A stretch of DNA of 64,000 nt from Micavibrio sp. UBA6147. GTDB taxonomy: Bacteria > Pseudomonadota > Alphaproteobacteria > Micavibrionales > UBA1664. Shown piece by piece: positions 56,870-64,000 of this stretch. The stretch is from positions 142,048-206,047 of the forward strand of contig DIUX01000001.1 of assembly GCA_002423185.1 (NCBI GenBank), read 5' to 3'. Position numbers and translations under genes: made by a program. Position 1 is the first letter of the stretch, and every line of letters starts with the position of its first letter. The notes beneath the pieces were generated by a model. The model was not told the DNA's origin. It did no database searches and worked only from the letters and a program-made list of their open reading frames with translations.

Positions 56870-57111
56870 TTTTCAGCCCTCTCTAACGCTTTCTATCCAT
56901 AAAATTGTAAATATAAAGGCTATTCCACCACAAGAAGAAGTAGGAAGCCTAAAGTTATCCACATTTTGACGTAATCAGAGAATAGATGTAAGGAAGCCAA
57001 GGGAATGCGGTCTTGACCGTTACTCCCGAAAGATCTTAATCTTCTTAGCGCAACGCTCTTTGATAAGTGTTTTCACACCATCGACGACCGGATTTCTACG
57101 CCTTACTGTTC
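56870..57111. other. AT-rich spacer between AIPR and carbonic-anhydrase-like genes
   Basis: 242 bp without a gene. It contains the AIPR RBS and presumably its promoter, and one isolated TTATCCACA word at 56955. Composition shifts from AT-rich to host-like towards 57100, marking a probable edge of the acquired segment. I found no repeat of the tRNA T-arm here. Confidence 0.5.
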
Positions 57112-57813
57112 CTAATTAACCGCGGTTACGGCGGCGAAGTCGCGTTCGGCGCTGAGGGCGTCGTCAATCATCGTTCCGATGTCGGAATCAATCCCGACCA
57201 GCGGTTCGAAATACCGCGTATCAAGGTTGTAATCGAGCAACACGCCGCGCCCCATGTCGAACATCCAGCCATGCAGGCGCAGCGCGCCGTTTTTGACGGC
57301 TTTTTGAACGCTGGGATAGGTCATAAGGTTGCGCATACTCATGATGATGCATTGGCGTTCGGTTTCGCGGCATAAGGCGTCAACATCGTGTTCGTCCGTT
57401 ACGGCCTTTGCCTTCGCCAGCGCCGGTTCGGCGGCGTGCATCCAACTCATGATCTCTTTGTTTTTGCTGCGTTTGACGAGGGCGTCTATGCCGCCGCTCC
57501 CCGTATGCCCCAGCACGATGATGTCCTTGACCTTCATGATGTCAATGGCATGGGCGATGCAGGCGCGTAAATTGCTGTTGGCTTCTTGCGGGTCATAGGG
57601 CGGAACAAGCGCCGCCATAATGCGCGTGCCGAATAGGGTGCAAGGCGCTTGGTCGAATAAAATATCCGCCGCCCCCGCCGCATCCGTGTCTTGAATAAGG
57701 AAAACATCAGGTGTGGCGCTCTTGGTCGCCACATCCTGCATAAGGGTGCTGTTTTTATAGTATTTGTCCCGGAAGGATTGGAATCCATCCAGAAGCACTT
57801 TCAAGTGCGGCAT
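57112..57813 (-). CDS. beta-carbonic-anhydrase-like protein without zinc cysteines
   Basis: 233 aa. The fold is that of the beta-CA family: LLDGFQSFRDKYY at the N-terminus, GTRIMAALVPPYDP (cf. VRNVANLVPPY), VKDIIVLGHTGSGGIDALV and ALRLHGWMFDMGRGVLLDYN. The three zinc ligands of beta-CAs (Cys, His, Cys) read Asp42, His103 and Ser106, and the CSDSR motif reads DTDAA. Asp44 of the Asp/Arg dyad is kept while its Arg is Ala46. So it is unlikely to hydrate CO2 in the classical way. The gene is intact with GGGAG before the ATG. It may have another activity or bind another ligand. Confidence 0.82.
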   Translation of the reverse strand: MPHLKVLLDGFQSFRDKYYKNSTLMQDVATKSATPDVFLIQDTDAAGAADILFDQAPCTLFGTRIMAALVPPYDPQEANSNLRACIAHAIDIMKVKDIIVLGHTGSGGIDALVKRSKNKEIMSWMHAAEPALAKAKAVTDEHDVDALCRETERQCIIMSMRNLMTYPSVQKAVKNGALRLHGWMFDMGRGVLLDYNLDTRYFEPLVGIDSDIGTMIDDALSAERDFAAVTAVN

Positions 57814-58009
57814 GTGGTACTCTCCCTGTTGTAAATTCTTATTTTACAATCGTTATTTGCCGTTTTGACGGCTTTTATTATTTTATAATTTTTTGTATTT
57901 TGGAACCCTGTTCAGGAACCATTTTTGGGATATTACCAATTTTTCACCGCTCTAACAAGGGTTTTATCCGCGACTCGCGGGATTTCCTTTGCTGCAGAGC
58001 AATGATGTT

Positions 58010-59215
58010 TTACGCCGCCTTGACCATGTCCATGAATCGGTCAAACAGATACAGGCTGTCCTGTGGGCCGGGGGAGGCTTCGGGGTGGTATTGCACGGAA
58101 AACGCAGGTTTTTCCTTATGGCGAATGCCTTCGTTCGACCCGTCAAACAAACTGATATGCGTGACGTCGACAGTGTTGGGAAGGGTTTCGGGCAACACGC
58201 AAAAACCATGGTTTTGGGAGGTGATTTCGACTTTGCCTGTGGTTAAATCCTTCACAGGATGGTTGGCGCCGCGATGACCCAGATGCATTTTGCGGGTTTT
58301 GCCGCCAAGGGCGAGGGCGAGAAGCTGATGCCCAAGGCAAATGCCGAAGAGCGGAACCCCTTTGTCCAAAATGGCTTGAATGGTGGGAACGGCATAAACG
58401 CCGGTGGCGGCGGGGTCGCCGGGGCCGTTGGACAAAAACACACCATCGGGATTGAGGGCGAGAATATCGGCGGCGGAGGTCTTCGCCGGAACAACCGTTA
58501 CGCGCGCTCCGCGTGATACGAGGCAGCGCAAGATATTAAGTTTCGCGCCGAAATCAACCGCGACAATATGCGGGGCGCTGGAATTGTTGGCGGCATGGTT
58601 TACGGAGTCATGATCGCCGCCGCTCGGCATAAAGCCGTCCGGCCAATCCCACCGCCCTTGCGTCCATGTATAGGGCGCATCGCATGTGACATCAATGGCG
58701 AGGTCAAGCCCCTCCAGCCCTTGCCAGTCCTGCGCTTTTTTCACCAATGCGGGAATATCGAACACCCCGTCCGGCGCATGGACGATGACGCCCTTCGGCG
58801 CACCCCTGTCGCGAATACGGCGGGTCAGGGCGCGAGTGTCGATGCCATACACGCCCGATAGTCCCTTGGCGACCAACCATTCATCCAGCCCGCCTTCGGC
58901 GCGCCAATTGGCGCTCTCGGTCACGGATTGGCGAACGATCAAGCCACGACAGGCAATCTTGCGCGTTTCCATGTCGCCGGCATTAACGCCGACATTGCCG
59001 ATATGGGGAAAGGTGAAGGTGATGATTTGCCCCGCATAGCTGGGGTCGGTGAGGACTTCTTGATATCCCGTCAACGAGGTGTTGAAACATATTTCTCCGA
59101 CATTTTCGACCGCGGCACCAAAGCCATAGCCATAAAAGACGCTCCCGTCCTCAAGGACAATCGCCCCTGTGGGCTTGGAGGGGGAGAAGGAAAACGTGGA
59201 TAAGATATCACTCAT
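58010..59215 (-). CDS. carA: carbamoyl-phosphate synthase small subunit
   Basis: 401 aa. Glutaminase subunit delivering ammonia to CarB. N-terminal CarA domain (TGAIVLEDGSVFYGYGFG, FNTSLTGYQEVLTDPSYAGQ) and C-terminal class I glutamine amidotransferase with the nucleophile in PLFGICLGHQLLALALGGKT and the His/Glu of VQYHPEASPGP. ATG 59215 fits the family N-terminus; the open frame continues to 59308. Divergent from yqeY. Normally next to carB, here separated by about 3 kb. Confidence 0.96.
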   Translation of the reverse strand: MSDILSTFSFSPSKPTGAIVLEDGSVFYGYGFGAAVENVGEICFNTSLTGYQEVLTDPSYAGQIITFTFPHIGNVGVNAGDMETRKIACRGLIVRQSVTESANWRAEGGLDEWLVAKGLSGVYGIDTRALTRRIRDRGAPKGVIVHAPDGVFDIPALVKKAQDWQGLEGLDLAIDVTCDAPYTWTQGRWDWPDGFMPSGGDHDSVNHAANNSSAPHIVAVDFGAKLNILRCLVSRGARVTVVPAKTSAADILALNPDGVFLSNGPGDPAATGVYAVPTIQAILDKGVPLFGICLGHQLLALALGGKTRKMHLGHRGANHPVKDLTTGKVEITSQNHGFCVLPETLPNTVDVTHISLFDGSNEGIRHKEKPAFSVQYHPEASPGPQDSLYLFDRFMDMVKAA

Positions 59216-59328
59216 GTTGAACTTTTCAGCAATAGCGTTTAAGAAGGGGGCTGCTGAAGCCATAGTGTATGGCACAGATCGGCAAAAACAAAAACAGTAA
59301 ATGCACATAAAAACGGATTTTTACACAT

Positions 59329-59793
59329 ATGACCAGTTTGCTCCGCCCACAATTCAATACCGCCATGAAAGAAGCCCTGAAAAACAAGGACACCGTGACA
59401 CTCGCCACGGTGCGGTTGATTATCGCCGCCCTCAAAGACCGCGACATTGCCGCGCGTGGTCAAGGCCGCGATGAAGGGCTGGATGATGCGGAAATCTCAT
59501 CCATGCTGCAAACCATGGTCAAACAACGCAAAGAATCAATCCGCATGTATCTTGAAGGCAACCGCCCCGAGCTTGCGGCGCGTGAAGAGGCCGAAATCGG
59601 CGTCATCGAACGCTTCATGCCCAAACAAATGACCGAAGCCGAAACCGCCGCCGCGATTGACGCCGCCATCACCGAAACCGGCGCGAATTGCGTCAAGGAC
59701 ATGGGCAAGGTTATGGCGATTGTCAAAACCCGCTATGCCGGCACCATCGACATGGGCAAAGCCGGTCAATTGGTCAAAGACAAACTGGCTTGA
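59329..59793 (+). CDS. yqeY: GatB/YqeY domain protein
   Basis: 154 aa. Stand-alone YqeY domain, related to the tRNA-contacting tail of GatB amidotransferase. TVTLATVRLIIAALKDRDIA, YLEGNRPELAAREEAEIGVI and MGKVMAIVKTRYAGTIDMGK are the family's blocks. Its exact role is uncertain. Lies between carA and dnaG, as in many Alphaproteobacteria. Confidence 0.92.
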   Translation: MTSLLRPQFNTAMKEALKNKDTVTLATVRLIIAALKDRDIAARGQGRDEGLDDAEISSMLQTMVKQRKESIRMYLEGNRPELAAREEAEIGVIERFMPKQMTEAETAAAIDAAITETGANCVKDMGKVMAIVKTRYAGTIDMGKAGQLVKDKLA

Positions 59794-59846
59794 TCCGAAC
59801 GCGCCCCTCATAAGGCTCGGGATAAAACACACGGAGTGACGAAGGC

Positions 59847-59918
59847 ATGACGATATCCCTTATCATTGGCGGCATTGTTGTCTTGGCGTTGCTGGGCGGG
59901 TTTTTCCTGCGTCGATGA
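59847..59918 (+). CDS. possible 23-aa single-helix membrane peptide
   Basis: ATG at 59847 encodes MTISLIIGGIVVLALLGGFF followed by Leu-Arg-Arg and a stop. It is one membrane helix with a basic C-terminal end, oriented like other small bioactive membrane proteins. GGAG lies 11 bp upstream. The yqeY-dnaG spacer has no other gene. It could be chance, since short hydrophobic frames arise easily in this composition. Confidence 0.4.
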   Translation: MTISLIIGGIVVLALLGGFFLRR

Positions 59919-60006
59919 TCGGGGCCGCTGATCGGGAGGACTGGTCGGGCATAATCGCCGCGACTCGGCCTTGATCTTGGGCGCATTTGCCGTTACATCT
60001 TAGCCT

Positions 60007-61977
60007 ATGCTTGTACCAAGACAGTTTATGGACGAATTGCGCACGCGCCTTCGCCTTTCCGAGATCGTCGGAAAGCGTGTGCGTTTAACGCGCGCGGGGC
60101 ATGAATATAAGGGGTGTTGTCCGTTCCACCGCGAAAACACGCCGTCCTTTTACGTCAATGACGACAAACAATTCTTCCATTGCTTCGGATGCGGGGCGCA
60201 TGGCGACCATATCGGCTTCGTCATGCGGCACGATAATATCGAATTTATGGACGCGATTGAGATGTTGGCCTCCGAAGCCGGCCTGCAAATCCCCAAGCCT
60301 TCCCCCAAAGACGTTGAAAACGCCCGCAAGCAAAAACAGCTCAAGACGATTATGGAGGACGCGTGTCGTTTCTTTGAGGATCAGCTTTATTTGCCTGAAA
60401 ACGCCGCGATTTTGGATTATGTGACGAAGCGGCGCGGCCTGACCCCCGAAACCGTGGCGGCGTTTCGCCTCGGCTATGCTCCCGACCATGGGCAGGCGCT
60501 GCGCCTGCATCTGAAACGCAAGGGGTGGAGCGATCAAGACATGATCGATACCGCGCTCGCCCGCCCCGCCAAAAGCACTGGCCAAGGCGGAATAAGAGAA
60601 GGCGGCAAAGGCGGCGGTAAACAAAGCCGTGAGCCATACGCCTTTTTCCGTGACCGCGTGATGTTTCCGGTGCTGGACAGGCAAGGGCAGGTCGTCGCCT
60701 TTGGCGGGCGTATCTTGCCGGAGGATATCCGCCCGATCGACCCGTCATCGGATTTCAAACCGCCCAAATACATGAATTCCACCGACACGCCGCTGTTTCA
60801 TAAGGGCGCAATGCTGTACAACGAATCCCATGCGCGGCAAAATTGTGCCGCCGGACATGACTTGATCGTGGTCGAAGGCTACGCCGATGTGATTGCGTTG
60901 GCGCAGGCGGGGTTCAAGGCGGCGGTTGCGCCTCTCGGCACCGCTCTGACCGAGCGCCAGATCGAGATTTTGTGGAATTTGCTCCCCCATGACGGGGTGG
61001 ATGTCGAACGCATCGGCCCCTTCGCGCAGGACGATCACGCGCTACAGCAAGGCATAAAGGCCGAGCCTGTGCCGTATTTATGCTTTGACGGCGACATGGC
61101 GGGCAATCGCGCGGCGACGCGGGCGGTTGACCGGCTATTGCCGCTCTTGAAGCCCGGCAAAACCGCGCGGTTCGTGTTCTTGCCCGAAGGCCAAGACCCC
61201 GATGATTTGATCCGCGCTCATGGCCCCGAGGCGATGCGTGAGTTATTGGCAAAATCGGTGAGCTTGCTGGAGATGCTGTGGATCATGCATACGCGCGGAC
61301 GGCAGCTTGATACCCCCGAAAGCCGCGCCGCCGTTGAACAAAGGCTCGAACAAGCCGTGGCGGCGATTGCCGACCGCACGGTTCAAGGCTATTACAAGAG
61401 CCTCCTAAAAGACCGTATCTGGCGGGAACTCAAAGGGGGCGGGCGCGTTGGCGGTCAGGGGCGCGGTGCGGGTGATGCACAAGGGCGCGGCGCTGGCGGC
61501 TATGGTTCCGGCTCATATGGTGCGGGCTCCTACGGCTTTGGCGGTTCCGGCGGATACGGGCGCGGCGGCAAGAACGACCCGCGCGCGGCGGCGCTGGCGC
61601 GGATGACATTGCCATCGCCCAAACAATCCAGCGGCGTTTTGCGTGAAAAGATACTGCTGGCGGCGTTGTTGAACCATCCGCATGTGTTCGAAGACATCGC
61701 CGAACAAATAGGGATGGCAGTTTTTCGCCATCCGGCCTATGATGCCCTCAAACAATCCGTGTTCCATATTCTGGGTCGTGAGGCCGACATGAACGCGGCG
61801 GATTTGCTGGCGCGGCTGCAAGAAATGAATAAGCACGACATTCTTGCGGAAATCATGAACGAATCGGTCTATATTCATGCGGGATTTGCCCGCCCTGACA
61901 GTGACGCTTCACTGGTACGGGAGGGGGTTTTAGACATTCTGCAACGTGAAAGACGCCCTGTTTCGGGTGTTTCTTGA
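60007..61977 (+). CDS. dnaG: DNA primase
   Basis: 656 aa. Synthesises RNA primers at the fork. CHC2 zinc finger with C38, H41, C59 and C62 (CCPFHRENTPSF ... HCFGCG). The primase core includes PKYMNSTDTPLFHKGAMLYN, the TOPRIM motif VVEGYADVIALAQAGF and the metal-binding YLCFDGDMAGNRAA. The C-terminal helicase-binding domain is present (about 540-650). Two Gly-rich inserts stand out: GQGGIREGGKGGGKQSRE in the first half, and a Gly/Tyr/Ser-rich linker at about residues 476-523 before the C-terminal domain. No RBS precedes the ATG. rpoD follows, the classical order. Confidence 0.96.
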   Translation: MLVPRQFMDELRTRLRLSEIVGKRVRLTRAGHEYKGCCPFHRENTPSFYVNDDKQFFHCFGCGAHGDHIGFVMRHDNIEFMDAIEMLASEAGLQIPKPSPKDVENARKQKQLKTIMEDACRFFEDQLYLPENAAILDYVTKRRGLTPETVAAFRLGYAPDHGQALRLHLKRKGWSDQDMIDTALARPAKSTGQGGIREGGKGGGKQSREPYAFFRDRVMFPVLDRQGQVVAFGGRILPEDIRPIDPSSDFKPPKYMNSTDTPLFHKGAMLYNESHARQNCAAGHDLIVVEGYADVIALAQAGFKAAVAPLGTALTERQIEILWNLLPHDGVDVERIGPFAQDDHALQQGIKAEPVPYLCFDGDMAGNRAATRAVDRLLPLLKPGKTARFVFLPEGQDPDDLIRAHGPEAMRELLAKSVSLLEMLWIMHTRGRQLDTPESRAAVEQRLEQAVAAIADRTVQGYYKSLLKDRIWRELKGGGRVGGQGRGAGDAQGRGAGGYGSGSYGAGSYGFGGSGGYGRGGKNDPRAAALARMTLPSPKQSSGVLREKILLAALLNHPHVFEDIAEQIGMAVFRHPAYDALKQSVFHILGREADMNAADLLARLQEMNKHDILAEIMNESVYIHAGFARPDSDASLVREGVLDILQRERRPVSGVS

Positions 61978-62085
61978 CATAATTATCGAGTAATCGATAA
62001 AAATAAACGAATCAGGTCTTTAACTTTTTGAAAAACTGAATTATACAAGGCTCTTGGTATACAAGAGTGGATTGCAAGCATAGAT

Positions 62086-64000
62086 ATGAGCTCCTCCGCA
62101 GTGAAAAAAGACAGCGACACAACTGATGAAGCCCTCGAAGGCCCGTTGGCCAAGGTGGCAAAGAGCCTGCTTGTCAAAGGCAAGAAGCAAGGCTACATCA
62201 CGCATGATGACTTGAACGCCGCCTTGCCGGAGGACGAGTACACCTCCGAGCAAATCGAAGACATCATGGCGCGTATCTCCGACCTCGGCATCAATATCAT
62301 TGATGCGGAAGACGTTGACGATGAGAGCGCCGCCGAAGCCCGTGCCCAACGCGCGCTGGAAGACGCCGAACAAGACGAAGACGAAGAAGGCATCAGTGGC
62401 AACATCTCTGATGACGACCTTGGCCGCACGGATGACCCCGTTCGCATGTATTTGCGCGAAATGGGCTCGGTCGAGCTTCTCTCCCGCGAGGGCGAAATCG
62501 CGATTGCGAAACGAATCGAGGCTGGCCGCGAAATGATGATTGGCGGGATTTGTGAGAGCCCGCTGGCGATTGAGGCTATCATCGCATGGCACGAAGCCCT
62601 GTTGAACGGCGACATCTTGCTGCGTGAGGTCATCGACCTTGAGGCCACCTACAACCAAGGGCCGGAAGGCGAAGTGGACGGCGAGGAAGACGAAGACGCC
62701 TTGCTCAAAAGCGGCACCCTGAGCCGCCCCGTAAAGGACGAAGACGACAATGCCAAGGCTGCTTCTGCGGCGGCTGCCGCCAAGCCGCGCCGCCGCAATG
62801 CGGACGGTGAGGAAGAAGCCGAAGCCCCCGAAGGCGAAGCCAGCGGCGGCGACGATGACGATATGGACGAGGGCGCCATGTCCCTTGCGGCGATGGAAGA
62901 AGAAGTCGGGCCTCAGGTTCTCGAAATCTTCGACAACATCCGCAAAACCTATAAAAAAATGTCGGAAGTTCAAGAAAAACGCCTCGAAGCCCTGCAAAAA
63001 GGCACCGAGCCCGACAACGCGACCGAGAATAAGTATCAGAAGCTGAAAAGCGAGATGATCAACTTTATGAACTCGATTCATTTGAACAACGCCCGTATTG
63101 AACAGCTTTTGGAGCGCCTGTACAAAATCAACCGCAACCTTGTGTCTTTGGAAGGCAAATTGATGCGCTTGGCGGTGGACAGCAAAGTGCGCCGCGAGGA
63201 TTTCCTGCGCGAATATTACGGCAACGAGCTTGACCCGTCATGGGTTGAAGGCCTGATGAACGTCAAAGGCAAGGGCTGGAAAGACTTTGTCGAGAAACAT
63301 TCTCCCGACATCGCCAAAATCCGCGACCAAGTCGCCACGATTTCCGAAGAAGCGGGCATGCCGATTTCCGGTTTCCGCCGCATCGTATCAACAGTTCAAA
63401 AAGGCGAAAAAGAAGCCGCCCGCGCCAAAAAAGAAATGGTCGAGGCCAACTTGCGCCTTGTGATTTCGATTGCCAAAAAATACACCAACCGCGGCCTTCA
63501 ATTCCTTGATTTGATCCAAGAAGGCAATATCGGCTTGATGAAGGCGGTGGACAAGTTTGAATACCGCCGCGGCTATAAATTCTCGACCTATGCGACATGG
63601 TGGATTCGTCAGGCGATTACACGCTCGATTGCCGACCAAGCCCGCACCATCCGTATTCCTGTTCACATGATCGAAACGATCAACAAATTGGTGCGCACAT
63701 CACGCCAGATGATGCACGAAATCGGACGTGAGCCGACACCGGAAGAATTGGCCGAACGCCTGCATATGCCCATCGACAAAGTGCGTAAAGTCCTCAAAAT
63801 CGCCAAAGAGCCGGTCAGTCTTGAAACCCCCATCGGGGACGAAGAAGACTCCAGCCTTGGCGACTTCATCGAAGATAAAAACGCCCTTCAACCGCTTGAG
63901 GCCGCTATTCACGCCAATTTGCGTGAAACCACAACCCGCGTCTTGGCGAGTTTGACCCCGCGTGAAGAACGCGTCCTGCGGATGCGCTTCGGCATCGGCA
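62086..64000 (+). CDS. rpoD: RNA polymerase sigma factor RpoD (3' end beyond window)
   Basis: Housekeeping sigma factor, cut by the window edge after about 638 codons. Region 1.1 is visible ([20 protein letters not shown]), then an acidic non-conserved region ([24 protein letters not shown]). Region 1.2 is [20 protein letters not shown]. The core of region 2 is [20 protein letters not shown] and [20 protein letters not shown]. Region 3 ([11 protein letters not shown]) and the start of region 4 ([13 protein letters not shown]) follow. The ATG at 62086 is the first in frame after dnaG. A long minus-strand open frame opposite it is a shadow. Confidence 0.96.
   Translation, partial: MSSSAVKKDSDTTDEALEGPLAKVAKSLLVKGKKQGYITHDDLNAALPEDEYTSEQIEDIMARISDLGINIIDAEDVDDESAAEARAQRALEDAEQDEDEEGISGNISDDDLGRTDDPVRMYLREMGSVELLSREGEIAIAKRIEAGREMMIGGICESPLAIEAIIAWHEALLNGDILLREVIDLEATYNQGPEGEVDGEEDEDALLKSGTLSRPVKDEDDNAKAASAAAAAKPRRRNADGEEEAEAPEGEASGGDDDDMDEGAMSLAAMEEEVGPQVLEIFDNIRKTYKKMSEVQEKRLEALQKGTEPDNATENKYQKLKSEMINFMNSIHLNNARIEQLLERLYKINRNLVSLEGKLMRLAVDSKVRREDFLREYYGNELDPSWVEGLMNVKGKGWKDFVEKHSPDIAKIRDQVATISEEAGMPISGFRRIVSTVQKGEKEAARAKKEMVEANLRLVISIAKKYTNRGLQFLDLIQEGNIGLMKAVDKFEYRRGYKFSTYATWWIRQAITRSIADQARTIRIPVHMIETINKLVRTSRQMMHEIGREPTPEELAERLHMPIDKVRKVLKIAKEPVSLETPIGDEEDSSLGDFIEDKNALQPLEAAIHANLRETTTRVLASLTPREERVLRMRFGIG

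Noticed and set aside
56955..56963. TTATCCACA, a perfect DnaA-box word
   Set aside because: Single isolated copy in an AT-rich acquired spacer; no cluster of boxes or AT-rich unwinding repeats, so not an origin.
56870..58009. Second attachment-site copy of the tRNA 3' end
   Set aside because: I looked for the T-arm word GGTTCGAATCCC beyond the AIPR gene and found none, so element boundaries remain unproven.
62041..63081. 346-codon open frame on the minus strand
   Set aside because: It lies exactly opposite rpoD, whose regions 1.1-2 are unmistakable on the plus strand; the minus frame is open only because of rpoD codon bias.

Overview
The window reads as chromosomal DNA of an alphaproteobacterium. 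It has a C4-pathway 5-aminolevulinate synthase (hemA), an AmgK-type sugar kinase, a 17 kDa rickettsial-type surface lipoprotein, the carA / yqeY-dnaG-rpoD arrangement, and moderately GC-rich coding DNA (mid-fifties percent by eye, not computed). Repeated prepilin-like and fibre-like proteins plus patatin lipases would suit a Micavibrio-like predatory or surface-associated lineage. That placement is my inference; there is no rRNA here to confirm it. There are no rRNA genes, CRISPR arrays, insertion sequences or integrases that I can see.

Layout. 0-4.6 kb: phenylalanine/tyrosine breakdown (maiA, phhA), two small paired membrane proteins, folD, a YggT protein and an HD hydrolase. 4.7-7 kb: two tandem exported HExxH proteins and the first of three 'GNV' proteins that share a 26-residue N-terminal membrane segment. 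7-16 kb: acnA, a cytosolic 5'-nucleotidase-I homologue, nth, small unknowns, an AmgK-like kinase, aatA and the second GNV protein. 16-22.5 kb: two patatin-like lipases, purA, the third GNV protein and an AT-richer unknown. 22.5-25.8 kb: htpG, pdxH, lipoprotein. 25.8-32.7 kb: the most distinctive locus, three tandem 731-744 aa proteins. Each has an N-terminal SGN-type membrane segment, a conserved Cys- and Asp-rich module, VGIGT-type shaft repeats and a C-terminal Peptidase S74 intramolecular chaperone domain.

32.8-41.5 kb: unknown 501 aa protein, fabI, aroC, sppA, hemA, rbsK. 41.5-47 kb: peptide ABC transporter (permeases and binding protein) with three small genes inserted between its parts, one resembling a small motility protein. 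47-51.5 kb: a single-gene fusion of DUF433-like and DUF5615-like modules, phhB (partner of phhA), a metallopeptidase-like protein that has lost its HExxH histidines, an AT-rich orphan stretch, and greA. 51.6-59.2 kb: carB and carA, split by a degenerate tRNA-Ser-like sequence, an AT-rich AIPR anti-phage-type gene and a beta-carbonic-anhydrase homologue without its zinc cysteines. 59.3-64 kb: yqeY, a 23-aa membrane ORF, dnaG and the start of rpoD, which runs off the end.

Working together: phhA needs the pterin recycled by phhB, and maiA acts further down the same pathway. carA and carB make one enzyme. The GNV proteins and the S74 fibre proteins probably share an export or processing route because their first membrane segments start with the same SGN-V/I motif. 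All assignments come from reading motifs by eye; no database search was run.
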